Below are positions 11,818-23,500 of a stretch of 64,000 nucleotides of DNA, one piece after another (the stretch's first letter is position 1; every line of letters starts with the position of its first letter). A program made the position numbers and the translations under genes. The notes beneath the pieces were generated by a model that made no database searches, was not told where the DNA came from, and was given only the letters and a program-made list of their open reading frames with translations. This stretch comes from Sthenelais limicola (lineage: Eukaryota; Annelida; Polychaeta; Phyllodocida; Sigalionidae). The stretch spans positions 150,092,808 to 150,156,807 of the forward strand of contig OW804095.1 of assembly GCA_942159475.1 (NCBI GenBank), given 5' to 3'.

Positions 11818-12372
11818 ACAGGAGGAGGTACATCAAGAGGTACAGGAGGAAGTACTGGATTAGGTACAGGGGTAGGTAAAGGGGGAGGTACAGAAGGGGG
11901 AGGGGGTACAGGGGGTGTACAGAAGGCACTGGAGGAGGTAGTGGAGGGATTACAGAGTCATGTACCAGGCAAGGCACCAGAGGAGGTACGGGAGGAAATA
12001 TCAGAGTAGGAGATACTGGAGGAGGAGGTGCTGGAGTAGGTATAGGAGGTGGTACTGAATGAGGTACTGGAGGGGGAACTGGACAGAGTACCCCTCGTTC
12101 AGTACCCCCTTCAGTGCCCACTTCACTACCTCTTAGGTGCCCTCTCCAGTACTCTCTTCAGTGCCTCCTCCAGTACCCGCCCCAGTACCCCCTCCAGTAC
12201 ACCTTACAGTACCTCCTCCAGTGCCTCCTCCAGTTCCCCTTACAGTACCTCCTCTAGTTCCCCTTACAGTACCTCCTCCAGTACCTCCTCCAGTACCCCC
12301 TTCAGTTCCCCTTACAGTACCTCCTCAAGTACCCCCTCCAGTTCCCCTTACAATACCTCCTCCAGTCCTGGT
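11818..12372. repeat. Inverted pair of 12-bp repeat arrays (GGAGGTACTGGA type)
   Basis: From 11818 to about 12090 the plus strand shows imperfect repeats of GGAGGTACTGGA. From about 12110 to 12372 it shows the complement, TCCAGTACCTCC. The two arms face each other, so the RNA or single strand could fold into a long hairpin. Pro/Val- or Ser/Thr-rich frames across it follow from the repeat. Confidence 0.8.
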
Positions 12373-12435
12373 TAATGTTACCTTATATGAACTATGAACA
12401 TGTTACTAATTTAGGTTATTAAGTATGATAATAAT

Positions 12436-12560
12436 AACTAACATACATACATACATACATCATAGATACATGTTTAAAATACATACATACCCACATGTAT
12501 ACGTACATACACACATGTACACATACATGTATGTACATATATACATACATTCATTTATAT
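12436..12560. repeat. ACAT/GTAC microsatellite
   Basis: Imperfect tetranucleotide repeats of ACAT and related ACATGT steps, followed by GCGAGGAGAT repeats that belong to the right end of the surrounding transposon. Confidence 0.8.
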
Positions 12561-12830
12561 GCGAGGAGATGCGAGGAGATGTGAGGAGATGCGAAAAGAT
12601 GCGCAGCCTGGAAAATGCTCGTAGACATTTGCGAAATATTTACGATAAAAAAAGTCCTTACACACAGTTTTAGGCAGATGCGAGGGTGTATTTACGAGGA
12701 CATACGAATTTCGTTGCTTATACACTTGCATTCAACTTTTACTACTGACATACGAGGACATACGAGGTTCTCGTAACCTTATACAACGGGCCCATAGAGG
12801 GACAGAGAGCCGGGATACAGAGGGACAGAA

Positions 12831-15352
12831 TGTGGGTATTATAAACAGATATATAGGGGCAGAAGGAAAAGCTAAATATAGTTAGCTTCAGATGTTTTAT
12901 TCATTCAATAATCTTACAATTTTCATTTCAATGAATAAATAAATGACTAAAACCATCTCCGAACCAAAGTCTCAAACAGACAAAGACGTTTTACTAAGGT
13001 TAAGCAGGTACAGTACTGAGTTCAGTGCAAGTGTCAAAAGGATGCGATTCCAGGAAGCACCACTCATGACCACTGAGTGCACTAGCCAACCAACGACGCC
13101 CCAAAACTACATTATCATTCTCATTCTGGGTCGTCTATAGGATCCGCTTGAACCAGGGAAGTTGAAAGTTCTCTAGTTTGTCCAAACAAACTACTCAACC
13201 AATTCCTATTAAACTATATGTCCTTAAACCTATAACATTATGTGATGCTTACAGTAAATTCTTGGTAGAGGATGTGCACAACAACACAGAGAATTAGTTG
13301 GTTTATTATCAGCAAAACCTCTCCATTCTCTTCCTGATATTGAACATGGCGCTCTGACTTGTTCATGTCTCAGTGCGCATGCCCCGAAGTATGTAAATGA
13401 GCAAAAAAACGGAGTAAGTAAGTCTAAAAAACATCACAATTTAGGTCACAGTCACGTGATTTAGATCACGGTTTAGGTCACAGTTACAACGGTAGGGGTA
13501 AACGTATGGGCCCGTTGTAATCTCTCTCAGTTGTTGTTTTTTGCCATTTCATTCAGTGGAAACAGAATGGCGCACTTGCTGTTTTTTTTGTGTGGAGCAG
13601 ATGAAAACTCTGCCCGCAGTTGATTAATTCTTCACATCCAGCATTGAAAGGTAACAAGAAGGGATATAAGATAATAAAGTTCGATTGTATTGTCATAGTG
13701 AGTAGTTAGAAACTTCTAAAACTCTCCACAAACTACCGCAACCCTAGCTGCACTGTTCGAATCGAGGCTGATCCAAAGCCCTGTATTAGTGTACAGGGCT
13801 AACAAAGCTATGAGTGCACATATGGTCAGTCCTCCAGCTTGGCATTAGATGTGTTCTGCCCTGTAATTAAGGTTATTTTCATTTCTTTCTCACAAATTTT
13901 AATACCACGGATAATTTAATGATGAATATATAAAGAGAGAATGCAAATCATTCATATAACTAAAATTAATTAATATAATAGGTTATTTGCTCTTGCATGG
14001 GAGAGCAGTGTGGCAATCATAGCTTTGTTCAGTTCATAATATTGTTCACCTAATATTTGACTGCCGACTTCTAGAGACTAACCTAACCTACCCGAGTATA
14101 TAAAATATTAATATCTATAATTAATTGTCTGCCCAATGCATTAGCATGCCTATCGACAAACTATATTTATGTATCTATTCATTTTAAATTGAATTTCAAC
14201 TGAACCTCGATCAGATCGTTAATATATTACAAGCTAGCTGGGCCCTGTGCTAGTCTTGTAACTGTAGTCTCACCCGCGCATCCCTTTGAATGGGAGATAG
14301 ATCCGGGTCCAGAAGTATCAAAACCACTAGGTGGCCCTTCGGGATGATTTATTTTTGTGCCAGTGTACTACCGTATACCCTTATTGTTTTGGTTGCCAAC
14401 GAACTCCCCTCCACTCAGCCCCCGACCCAGCCGTCCCCTTCCCACCCCCCAAGCTACCCCACCCCCACCCCAACCCCACCCGTGGGGTAGCTATCCATTT
14501 CGAATATATCCCATTTGCCGGTTACGTTTATTAGCGTAAACATGACTTCTTGGAACGGGTGCAGTAAGCACAGTGGTTCCCTTAGGGCGCAAACGTGGTG
14601 GCGCAAACGTGCCAACGCATCCCCATAGGATTAGTATAGAAATATCGAAAATCTATTTTACAGCCTAGATTGATTATTTCTTCGGACAAAACTTGCAGAG
14701 GACATCCTATCGTTGCGATTTCTGGGTAAGGATGTCGGCTATTGAGCCATGGCTGTGAAGGCCCGGGGCGACAGAAGGATTCGAAATATGCCTGCTGCGC
14801 ACCGCCTTTCTCAAGGCGTTTTTTGGTCGCCTCTCGTCTAGTACCAGTCTCACACTTGCAAAAGGAGTAGGACATTTAGGATGCAGAAATCCAAGGTAAG
14901 GGAAACTTGATTGAATTCAATGCGAATATAGGGGCAGGAAATTCAACTACAGGAAATATCTAGAGCTAAAACAAGTCTCGTCATTTAATGCAACTGTTAC
15001 AACAATACAAATAGCACATGGCTTTGGGCTGCTGATGCCTTAAATCAACGAGTTGACACACCTTTATTTGAGGTAATTTACACTCCTCCATCCATATCTT
15101 TAATACTGATTTTTCCTGTTGAGTTTTATTTCAAATCAAAACTAACTAATAATCAAAGAGATTCCATTGACAGTTAGGTCTACAGGAATATGATACCAAT
15201 TGTGCTTGGTCATGAATGCTTTTTATACAATACAATCCCAATAGATTTCTTGAGTTTACTGGATAAATTTGACTTTTTTTCTTTTATTCCCTCACCATCC
15301 AAGTAGTCGGTTCAGCATAACACATAAACTAACTAAATAAATTGCTAAATAT
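12831..15352. other. Intergenic, little recognised
   Basis: GGGCCCGTTGTA at 13508-13519 matches the end of the GGGCCC transposon, but no partner end was found. A C-rich stretch lies at 14410-14480. No gene can be supported; open frames here (for example 14582-14875 minus) lack family resemblance. Confidence 0.4.
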
Positions 15353-15650
15353 TGATTAGATTGACTTCATTCACAATGATCTGGATTCCCCATGTCTAAA
15401 AAACATAGAAAAAGTATATTCACACTTGAATATATATGTTGATTATACCCTGAGTTATGGTGTTTCTTGAGTTTACTTGATGCATTTAAGGGAGTTTTTA
15501 CTTGATATTTCTCAGTATTAGTATACTAACTTACTCAATTTTGATTATATTGACTTTCTTTATATTGCACTGGATTCCCCATGTCTAAAAACATAGAAAA
15601 AGTGTATTCACACTTGAATATATCTTGATTATACCCTGAGTTATGGTGAT
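15353..15650. repeat. Local direct duplication, about 110 bp, period about 187
   Basis: Two stretches (about 15353-15463 and 15540-15650) share CTGGATTCCCCATGTCTAA, ATAGAAAAAGT and ACCCTGAGTTATGGTG. A shorter related piece (TTTCTTGAGTTTACT) occurs near 15246 and 15460. This is a small tandem segmental duplication without coding content. Confidence 0.75.
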
Positions 15651-16782
15651 CCAAAGTTTTGGTGGCAGCCATTTTGTATTTTATTGTGATTTTGGGCATG
15701 TTTCCTGACCTAGATTTTCTGGGCCTTTTAGTATATTATTAAGGGATATTAACAATACCCAAAACAGTTCAGAAACTGTCTTTTGCAATATGTCCCAGGT
15801 CTAATTTCTCCTAAACTAAACCTGAAAGGTCATTAGTCTGAAAAGGGGTTTGTTCTATTACCCCCAGGGGGCTTTAAGGGTGAGTTTCCCATGCTCAGTG
15901 CTAACTATGGTTGTCCTAATTGTAGTTTCACTTTCCATAAGTCAATTTAGTATGGTAAGAGCTTTCATAAGAGACTATTAGGAAGGTTCTATGATGATTT
16001 TGAAAATTTGACCCTTGTGAGCTGAAAATTGTCAGCCATCTTGGATTTGAAGGTCAAAGCAAGGTCAAATCATCAAACTGATATCAGATATGAATTCCTC
16101 AACCCCCAAAACCCTATTAACCATATACTGGACTGCATGGTAGGCCAAACTATTGAAATATTACTTCTCATAATGGTTGATGGTGGCCATTTTGGATTTG
16201 GGGCTCTCACGGGTTTTCCCCACACTTTCGCGAGGGTTGCCCCCGCTCAATTTTTTATTTACCCTTCATAGATGTCAAGTTCACTGAGAAACCAACCTCT
16301 ACTCTCAACGGTCACAGAAGTGCTCCAGATGACCCTACTATGACCTCTTCTAATTTACATTTAGTAATTTACATTTGATAATAGGGCAGCTCTGGCCCCT
16401 GATCCTATGTTTAATATCTATAGTAATGTCCTAGGTTGGGAGAGGGAAAAATCCAACCTGTTGCTCCTGGACCCGAGACCTCAGTTTATTTCCTGGGCCT
16501 ATAGGCAATACAATTGACATTGGATGAACCCTTATATATTATATTGTCTCATTAGAAACTCAGAAACGAAAATAGTTTGTTGTATCATATTACGCAATTA
16601 ATTACCCTTATAAAATTAATTAATTGCAGTATTATGCAAATCTACTATGGAGGATCAGGTAACAGCAGAGTTCATAAACTAAGTGCTTTTAATAGTAAAC
16701 AGGGGTCATGACACATGTTAATTCCTTTGGAAATAGAATATAGAAATAGAAATAAGAATACATAGCATGTTATGAAATAATA
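15651..16782. other. Intergenic, nothing recognised
   Basis: AT-rich sequence downstream of the methyltransferase gene. I see no gene or clear repeat. Confidence 0.4.
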
Positions 16783-16788
16783 TTTATT
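16783..16788 (-). terminator. Candidate polyadenylation signal of the methyltransferase gene
   Basis: AATAAA on the minus strand, about 280 bases after the stop codon at 17070-17072. Other A/T-rich candidates exist nearby, so the assignment is tentative. Confidence 0.3.
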
Positions 16789-17069
16789 TTTCCAGTCATA
16801 TACATGTACAAGTCAAGAAAAGTAATAGAAATAATCAATAAAAAATAGCCCTTAAAATCACTCCATTATAACCCAGCTGTATATAAAGTACAAAAGCAAT
16901 GAATTCAGTGGACGACCTTCCACTGTTCCTGATAATGGCTGTGGAACTACAACAACTGCAACAATATCAAGGTAATGTGTTTTGTTTCATGCTAATCAAG
17001 GCACTGCCAATATACCGATATAATAGTGGATCAAGTACCTAAGACTTTGTTGATTTCCCCTATTTGATA

Positions 17070-18435
17070 TCACTCAACACCCTTTTGACCAGAGATAGCT
17101 GTGAACTTCAACTTGCCCTGGTCAACATCTTTCTCCTCCACATTAGTGAAGCCAGCTTTCACCAAGCTGTCCATGTATTCCACATGATCTATGTTAGCCT
17201 TCTCAAAAAATCCCTTTTCCTTTCCCACTTGCAAAGTAGCAGGCGCAAATCCAGTTACCATTACACCTCCAGGTTTCATAACTTCCAGAATGTTCTTGGC
17301 TGCTGTAACTTGGTCATCCCAGAAGTAGAAACAGTTTGTGTGGAAGACTGTGTTGAAGTGATTGGGTGGAAATGGCAAGGGTGAGTCCACATTGTGTATT
17401 TGTAAATCCAATTTCCCAGCTTTTATTTCATTCGCCATTAGTTTGCGGGCATCCTTTAACATCCTTTCTGAGATTTCTATGCCGCTAATATGCCCAGAGC
17501 CATCTGTATTAAAATATAAGTTTGAAAGAAAAAGGTAATAGAGAGTATCATTGCCATTATCATTCAGAAGATTATTTAACTGATATAATATGAGATTATG
17601 TTTGCATCAGTGCCTTCTTCAAATCATTAATCACTTCTTGTCTTAATGTTATTGTTTTTATAATTATAACGTTATTTTTCAAAATCATTCAATCAAATTC
17701 ATCTTGATATAACCATTTCTTTAAAACCTCAGAGAAGAAATAGATGTATATTACTTAATAACAAAACAAAACAACATTTATTTGCATGTACTAAACTCTA
17801 AAAAATGGATATATATGTGCCCCATGAACTATGATGTCTTTTATTACCTTTGAGATATTCACATGCAGCTTGTAATCCTAAGCCAGGACCAAAGCCTATC
17901 TCCAATACATTGTGATGAGGTTCTATCTTACACAGCTCAGCGATGGCTATCTCAAGTGGAGCATTAACTCTATTGAATAGCAAGTGCTGGGAAAAAGAGT
18001 ACATACCAATATAAGACAATGGGTCAAAATTACAATAGTTATGTTACAATAGGGACCAGATAGGTCCGCTGAGTACACTTCCTTGGTTAAAATATTATAC
18101 AGAGTCTGAGAGAAAGTAGTCGATTATAGGATTAATTACTGAATAACCGACATTGGAGGGTCTACTGATGCACTAGCTGTTTAGTATAATTCCAATATGA
18201 AGTCGAGGAATGGAGGTTATTAATCCTTTTAGTCTCTACTTTAGGTTGTTTTAGCCCCTGGAATGCTCAAGGCTGTGACTAAAACTAGTATAAGTCTTAA
18301 GAGAAAGTGACTTTTAAGGGAGTGTTTTTAACAAATATAAGGATGAAATCTTACCTTTATCAGGAATCCCAAGGGTCCGCTGCTTGGTTTTCGCAGGTTT
18401 TTACCAACAGAATCAACTAAGAACCGTTTCAACAT
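17070..18435 (-). CDS. Class I SAM-dependent methyltransferase (methyltransferase type 11-like), 3 exons
   Basis: Coding exons are 18355-18435, 17848-17986 and 17070-17503, giving 217 residues. Donor GTAAGA follows exon 1 in phase 0. Exon 2 lies between TCTTTTTCCCAG and donor GTAATA and ends with one base over. Exon 3 follows TTTTAATACAG and restores the frame. The glycine-rich SAM-binding motif VLEIGFGPGLGLQ is at residues 55-67. An acidic residue of motif II (GIEIS) follows about 17 residues later, and LPFPPNHFNTV plus a later MKPGG match motifs IV-VI of class I enzymes. The N-terminal KNLRKPSSGPLGFLIK resembles small bacterial and eukaryotic methyltransferases of the YdaC type (recalled family resemblance). 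The enzyme would transfer a methyl group from S-adenosylmethionine; its substrate is unknown. Confidence 0.85.
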
Positions 18436-18552
18436 GACTGCTGTTGGAAAAATAAACTATATCAACAAGACAGAAGGTGAAACAGCTAAGAGCCGTTTCA
18501 ACATGACTGCCGTTGGAAAGAATCAACTATATCAACAAGATAGGAAGTGACA
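18421..18552. repeat. 69-bp tandem duplication over the methyltransferase start codon
   Basis: Two copies begin at 18421 and 18490, sharing CCGTTTCAACATGACTGC and AACTATATCAACAAGA with few differences. The duplication includes the start codon and the first codons of exon 1. Confidence 0.85.
18457..18504 (-). CDS. Upstream ORF of the methyltransferase gene, 15 codons
   Basis: An ATG at 18504-18502 opens a 15-codon frame ending at TAG (18459-18457), 21 bases before the methyltransferase ATG. It lies in a tandem duplicate of the start region, so its first four codons encode the same residues as the real protein. If transcribed, it could reduce initiation at the true start. Whether this DNA is in the mature 5' UTR is not known. 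Confidence 0.35.
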   Translation of the reverse strand: MLKRLLAVSPSVLLI

Positions 18553-18661
18553 CACAAAGGCAAAGATAACACACCCAAGCTTGTTTGGTTATCTAGCTGT
18601 GACGCCATGCGCGAACCACCGAATATTAACATGATTCCGTTTGCAGCTACTGCTCCTTTAA

Positions 18662-19916
18662 GTGGGGTCTCCACTGGCTGCGTTAAACTCTGCGGTAAGC
18701 CTTGCGATAGAAAAACAGGAAATAATATTCAAGCGCAGTTCATGTGCAGACCAACCGTAGCAGTGGAGACCTCTTCTGCGATTGCATTTGTGGTTGGATT
18801 GCGGTTGGATTGCGGCTGAAAATGGGGGTTTCATGTGCTGCGACTGTCACAAAAATTATTCAACATGTTGAATATTTTCTGCGACTGAAGCATCTCTGCG
18901 ATGTGATCAGGACTCTACTGCGATTAGAATGTTCAATGGAGACGGAAGTGCGGTTGGTTCACGATTCATTTGACATTGAATTTATTTCCATCGGGGTCTC
19001 CTGTCTTAATGATATTAAAATAATGACACCCCTAAATTGATTTTCCTGTACAGACGTTACAGGCCGATTATAATTTAATATTAAACCTCATATTGTAAGA
19101 TATTAACCATATATAATACCTTCCTAGCAACGATTGCAAAAAGATATACAAATAATTGTTCTATTATCATAGGATATTAGGACTGTCGGAGAAACACGTT
19201 AATACAATTTACAGTTTGGAAAAGGCTTATATATATTTTGTATAAGTATTTAGAGGTTATTTCAGTCATTAGTTCGGCAAATCTTTCAGGCCTATTTATA
19301 AATACCTTTATGCCCAACTTATGGGAACCGGGATGGGAACCAACAATCACGTATCTTTAGCCTGCGGACATTAGTTTAGTGATATCCTGAACGTAGCTAT
19401 TATAGTCCTAGAGCAAAGATTCTCCTTTGGTAAATACACATTTGAGTCTTGTTGCAAATGGGTATTTTTAATTACGTGTTAACTAATGTACAGTGCAGTA
19501 CGGGATTTTTTATATAGTAATAATATAAAATGTCCTGTCATATTTACAGGTTTTACAATCCTGTACTAAGATTTAAAAACGTGGGACAACACAGCAACGT
19601 ACTGTATTTTACATGCAAAACCTATATCATTGGTGGAATAATTCAAATTAGCTTCTCCAGTGCCTCTGAAAAGGTAATAAACTAATGCGGCAGACACAGG
19701 GAGGTACCGTTATAAATGTCGTCTGCTCCTTGCTTCACGTTGACCAAGCGCGGGAAGGATATCCAGCCGCAGTCTCTATCGCAACCATGAGACCTTTTAA
19801 TAACACTGCGGTAACCCCTGCGTTTGGGTTGCGGCTGCAGTATAATATTGATAGAATCACAGAGTTTGAAACGCAGACCAAACGCAGACCTTACCGCAGC
19901 CAGTGGAGGCACCCCT
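18662..19916. mobile_element. 1.25-kb non-autonomous DNA transposon flanked by TTAA
   Basis: Left end GTGGGGTCTCCACTGGCTGCG and right end with CGCAGCCAGTGGAGG plus CACCCC are inverted copies. TTAA is present at 18658-18661 and 19917-19920. Subterminal copies of TGCGGTAAG and GGTTGCGGCTG recur near both ends. A shorter relative lies at 46099-46550. TTAA targets and G-rich ends fit piggyBac or Kolobok superfamilies. No transposase frame is present. Confidence 0.75.
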
Positions 19917-20148
19917 TTAATTATGGATTACGCCCTTGCCTTGCTCCTTGGTTTACACAGTTATCTTAGCTTATCTTACCATAAATATCTCCATTGTCCC
20001 TTGAAGGAAAATTTCTCTGATGCCTTTATACCTTATACATATTTCTTTCATTGTTACTGTGTGAACCTATTAATGTGAATAAATCAAGGAGACGAAAATA
20101 AATTGTAGCCTAAAACTACGACTTTGAGGATTTATTTTTTTGTCCATA

Positions 20149-20352
20149 CACTCTAGGTCCAAACCCTCAGATCAGATAAGAATGGTATGTCAGCCTACTT
20201 TGCTAATCGGTTTACTGACCTATGATTCGGCGTTTTAATGGGAATATAATGACATTTTGTGGTCTTAATGGAATTATAATGGCACTTTGCGGTTTGAGGC
20301 GAGAGGCTTTCCCTTCGTTTGAAGGGACTCTCTCAACTTTGGGCCTAGACTG
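20149..20352. mobile_element. CAGTCTAGG-ended MITE (family D), copy 1
   Basis: 204 bases with inverted ends (CACTCTAGGTCCAAA and TTTGGGCCTAGACTG). CATA lies on both sides. Internal hallmarks are TCAGATAAGAATGGTATGT and GAAGGGACTCTCTCAACT. Relatives lie at 27295-27444, 38119-38306 and 46836-47048. Confidence 0.75.
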
Positions 20353-20974
20353 CATATATCTATACCACGTTATTAGCCACAGAAAAGAACTTCACAGGCA
20401 TTAATATTATTAATATATAGGTCTGTTTTAGGCCTATAATATTATAGCTGTTAATTTGCATGTTTAATGTGTATTCAACACTTAGCATTACATAACATTT
20501 TAGAAAAAAAATAAAGTGGTACAAAGTTCGATATATATACCGTTCCGGTAGGAGTAGCCTACATGTAGGCTAAATAGGACGGGCCGTTGAGTCTTGATCA
20601 ATAAAAAAATTATACGGCAGTCGAATCTTACTAGCCATAATTATTTCAGGTGCAATGTATATGCATACGACCCCAAGAACACATACAGTACATGATACTA
20701 AAGTAGATAATATGTTGGCACAGTGACAACATACGGACAACTGACTAATGTGAATTAAACTGTATTCCGGAACATAAAATACCTTGTAAAACTGTAAATA
20801 AAACTGTTTTGTTATCACAGAACTCCGGGGAGACTTGAGTTCTATGGGTGCTTGTAATAGAGTAGTTAAATGTGCAAAGAGAATAATTTGGGAGGTCATT
20901 TGTTAAGTAATTCCGTCCGCTTGGTTTGATGACATTCGGTGACAATTCGTTAAAGGTTTTGGTACATGGCATTA

Positions 20975-21229
20975 TAGCGGAACTCCACTATAGGTAAAAA
21001 AACGGCGCCAACAGGCAAAATTTGTCGCCGACATTTCTAAAAATTCGGAAAATTCGACATGACTAAAAATTCTAGTGGATGAGGGGGTAAAATAGGTTGT
21101 TGGCAACACATTTATTTGTTGCCAACAATTGCAAAATATCTAACTTGATTAGATATTTCGTCGCAAAAAATTCGTCGCAGCCGTTTTTGCCTGTTGGCAC
21201 CGTTTTTTACCTATAGTGGAGTTCCGCTA
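20975..21229. mobile_element. 255-bp palindromic MITE with TAGCGGAACTCC ends
   Basis: Terminal inverted repeats of more than 40 bases, starting TAGCGGAACTCCACTATAGG and continuing into GCCAACAGGCAAAA. TTA occurs on both sides (20972-20974 and 21230-21232), as for PIF/Harbinger-type insertion. It is non-coding. Confidence 0.8.
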
Positions 21230-21853
21230 TTAGGGACAAACTTTCACAGATTCTTAATTCATATTGTACTCGGAGCGTGATTTACTTGTGTCAGGTTAAT
21301 GGTAGATTCTTCGCCCCTGGTTAATGAACTATTGTAGCATGTTTCGCTAATTGTTCAGCCAATTCTTTTTAAATTATATTTATTCAGGTTGCAGAGCAAA
21401 GTGCATCAGTATAATTCGTTCACAGTTACATAAAGTATTAAAGCGCTCCCCAGATCAACGAGGTGATGTTTTTTCTCTGGGCCCTGAGTCGGAGAAGTAA
21501 TGAACCATATCTTGTCGGTGTTTGACATTCAGGACAAATCACACATATATATTCAGGGAAGTATGTATGTACCTACACTTAAGAGATATGCACAGACCTA
21601 CGGTGGCAAGCTTGCTTTCACAGTTAAATTTGGTACCCCGAAGTTATCTAATGTCAAAAAGAGGAGCCCTAGGCGTTCTATGATTCTATGAATTGGACTG
21701 TATGTATAGATCTATTACAATTTTGTATACAATGTTGGATTGAGTTCTACCAACTACTGGTGGACTACACTGGTATCGATTGGACTTCTGATAATTTGGT
21801 GATATTTTGACGAATAAAATGCATCATGTTGATTATTTTACTTCCTTTTATTT

Positions 21854-21911
21854 GTCTATAAGTACCAACGTTTCGAACTACTCAGTGGTAGTTCCTCTTC
21901 AGGGTATAGAC
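21854..21911 (-). repeat. Penelope-like or hammerhead-like hairpin motif, copy 1
   Basis: On the minus strand CTGAAGAG is followed by a perfect 7-bp stem (GAACTAC/GTAGTTC) and then GAAACGTTGG, enclosed by GTCTATA/TATAGAC. The order CTGANGA, stem, GAAA resembles a hammerhead core, as known from Penelope-like retroelements, but one unpaired G breaks the canonical stem II junction. Family A MITE copy 5 is inserted directly beside it. Confidence 0.4.
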
Positions 21912-21915
21912 TAGA

Positions 21916-22150
21916 GGGTCAGATTTTCAGAAAATGTACAATTGGCAGCTGTACACATTTAGTAAATGAGGCTAAATGAGGCTGCAATTTGCTCAATACT
22001 AGGAAAATTCCACTATATTCGGCATTGCATTGACGCTAGCAACCTGTTTGGTTAGGTTGAACTGTATTTTGAAGCCCATTTTTGTCTTAAATGCGGGTTA
22101 TTTGAGAGGATTGGTGAAGGCGAATTGTACATTTTCTGAAAATCTGACCC
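21916..22150. mobile_element. GGGTCAG MITE (family A), copy 5
   Basis: 235 bases, flanked by TAGA on both sides (21912-21915 and 22151-22154). This duplication rules out a strict TA or ATAT target. Confidence 0.85.
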
Positions 22151-22184
22151 TAGAAGTGATGTGGCAACGAGTCTTCTTATACAT

Positions 22185-22419
22185 GGGTCAGATTTTCAGA
22201 ATATGTACAATTGGCAGATGTACTCCTTTAGTAAATTCTGCTAAATTAAGCTGCAATTTGTCCAATACTAGGTAAATTCGAGTATATTCAACATTGCATT
22301 GATTCTAGCAATCTGTTTGGTTAGGTTGAACTGTATTTTGAACTTTATTTTCGTCTGAAATTTGGGTTATTGGAGAAGATTGGCGAGGTTGAATTATACA
22401 TTTTCTGAAAATCTGACCC
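22185..22419. mobile_element. GGGTCAG MITE (family A), copy 6
   Basis: 235 bases, flanked by ACAT and AGAT (one mismatch). It begins 34 bases after the end of copy 5 in the same orientation. Confidence 0.8.
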
Positions 22420-22929
22420 AGATGTAGTTTATCAACTATATATTGCGAGATGTTCACTGATATTGATATAGAATAATTTCTGTAGCCTAAGTATTGCTTG
22501 AATTAAATACTCTTCAAATCAAACCAAAGATAGGGATAGATTCTTACCTTTACGTACACTATATTCCACGAGGAAAAGTTAATGAAGAATTGTCTTGTAC
22601 AACGTGTGCACATACAGCCTAGGACAACCTATCACTAACCAACGAGATTATACTCACGTTGTACTAACCTACTGGTGCAACGATGGGGGATCATAAAGTC
22701 TGTAAAAATACGTCGTGGCCTAGATACCAAAGTGACCTCATATAAAAAGAACATTTGTATAGGTATTTTTTTTTATCTAAATAGCTGTAACCAGTTCAGG
22801 ACAGCTTCCAGGAATAATTTAATGATTTAAATTTATAAGGAGAAATAAATATACATAAAGCGTCTAGTACAGGGCGCAAAACGTTATATATAATTGGGTA
22901 TTATCTACCAATATCTACCAATCTTTCTT

Positions 22930-23040
22930 TTTTTTTTTTAAAGATTTTGTTCCCCAACTTGCAACCTTTTTTTGTTTTTAAGAAGGCTTTATTCAAGCAT
23001 AACCTGCCATCGTGGCTCATACAACTCTATGGCATAGTTA
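22930..23040 (-). repeat. Retroposon 3' end (minus strand), copy 1
   Basis: Read on the minus strand, unique sequence with CCACGATGGCAGGTTATG runs into GAATAAAGCC and then an A-rich tail. Similar ends occur near 28483-28560 and 41127-41275, and weaker ones near 4380 and 21361. The pattern (AATAAA then poly-A) is that of a dispersed retroposon of unknown family. Confidence 0.4.
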
Positions 23041-23374
23041 ACATTGTGTCCCTTATTTTTGTAGTTTTTTTGTTATTTCATCTACCAATCTTATTAAATG
23101 AATATTACAGTATATTAGAATCTGCAAATATGTATAACAAATAACAACATGTAAGGATTAGGATTATTGATGTTAGCTAGTAAGTGCAGGATCTACTACA
23201 GGTGCTGAAAGGACCATCCAGTTTCAAATTATTGTAGTTAGAATGTAAATGTATAAAATGAAATAAAGTTATTTATATATATGAAGCTAGATTTAAAGAT
23301 AGAGCTTAATATATTTGTCTCTGTAAATTACTCACAAAATCTTAATTAGGTTAATCGTGAAGGCTTTCTTGTTT

Positions 23375-23500
23375 GGTTGGTTATACAACTACTACCCAAT
23401 AGGATATGTTCATGTCTCACTGCATGTCTATTCACAGTGCATGCTGGGATGGATTCAGTTCAGGTCTGACATACAAATATTTACCAACATTTTCATTGAA
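23375..23500. repeat. Dispersed repeat, copy 1
   Basis: Shares CACAGTGCATGCTGGGATGG and flanking words with 45150-45270 (CACAGTGCATCCTGGGATGG). A shorter match is near 13371. No coding content; origin unknown. The remainder of 22420-24200 shows no gene. Confidence 0.4.

Larger units (their letters stand above)
10848..12793. mobile_element. 1.95-kb non-autonomous DNA transposon with GGGCCC ends, inserted in the minisatellite
   Basis: The left end reads GGGCCCATTGTATAA and the right end is its near-complement (TTATACAACGGGCCC). ATA lies on both sides. Further in, both ends carry many copies of CTCGTA or TACGAG and of GGAGATGCGA, like transposase-binding subterminal repeats. Degenerate copies of the 23-bp minisatellite unit resume right after the right end (12794-12830), so the element landed inside the array. 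No transposase frame is present. The interior holds an inverted pair of GTACC-rich arrays and an ACAT microsatellite. The superfamily is not identified. Confidence 0.7.

Noticed and set aside
13508..13519. GGGCCCGTTGTA as the end of a second GGGCCC transposon
   Set aside because: No partner end or target duplication was found nearby, so it is not annotated as an element.
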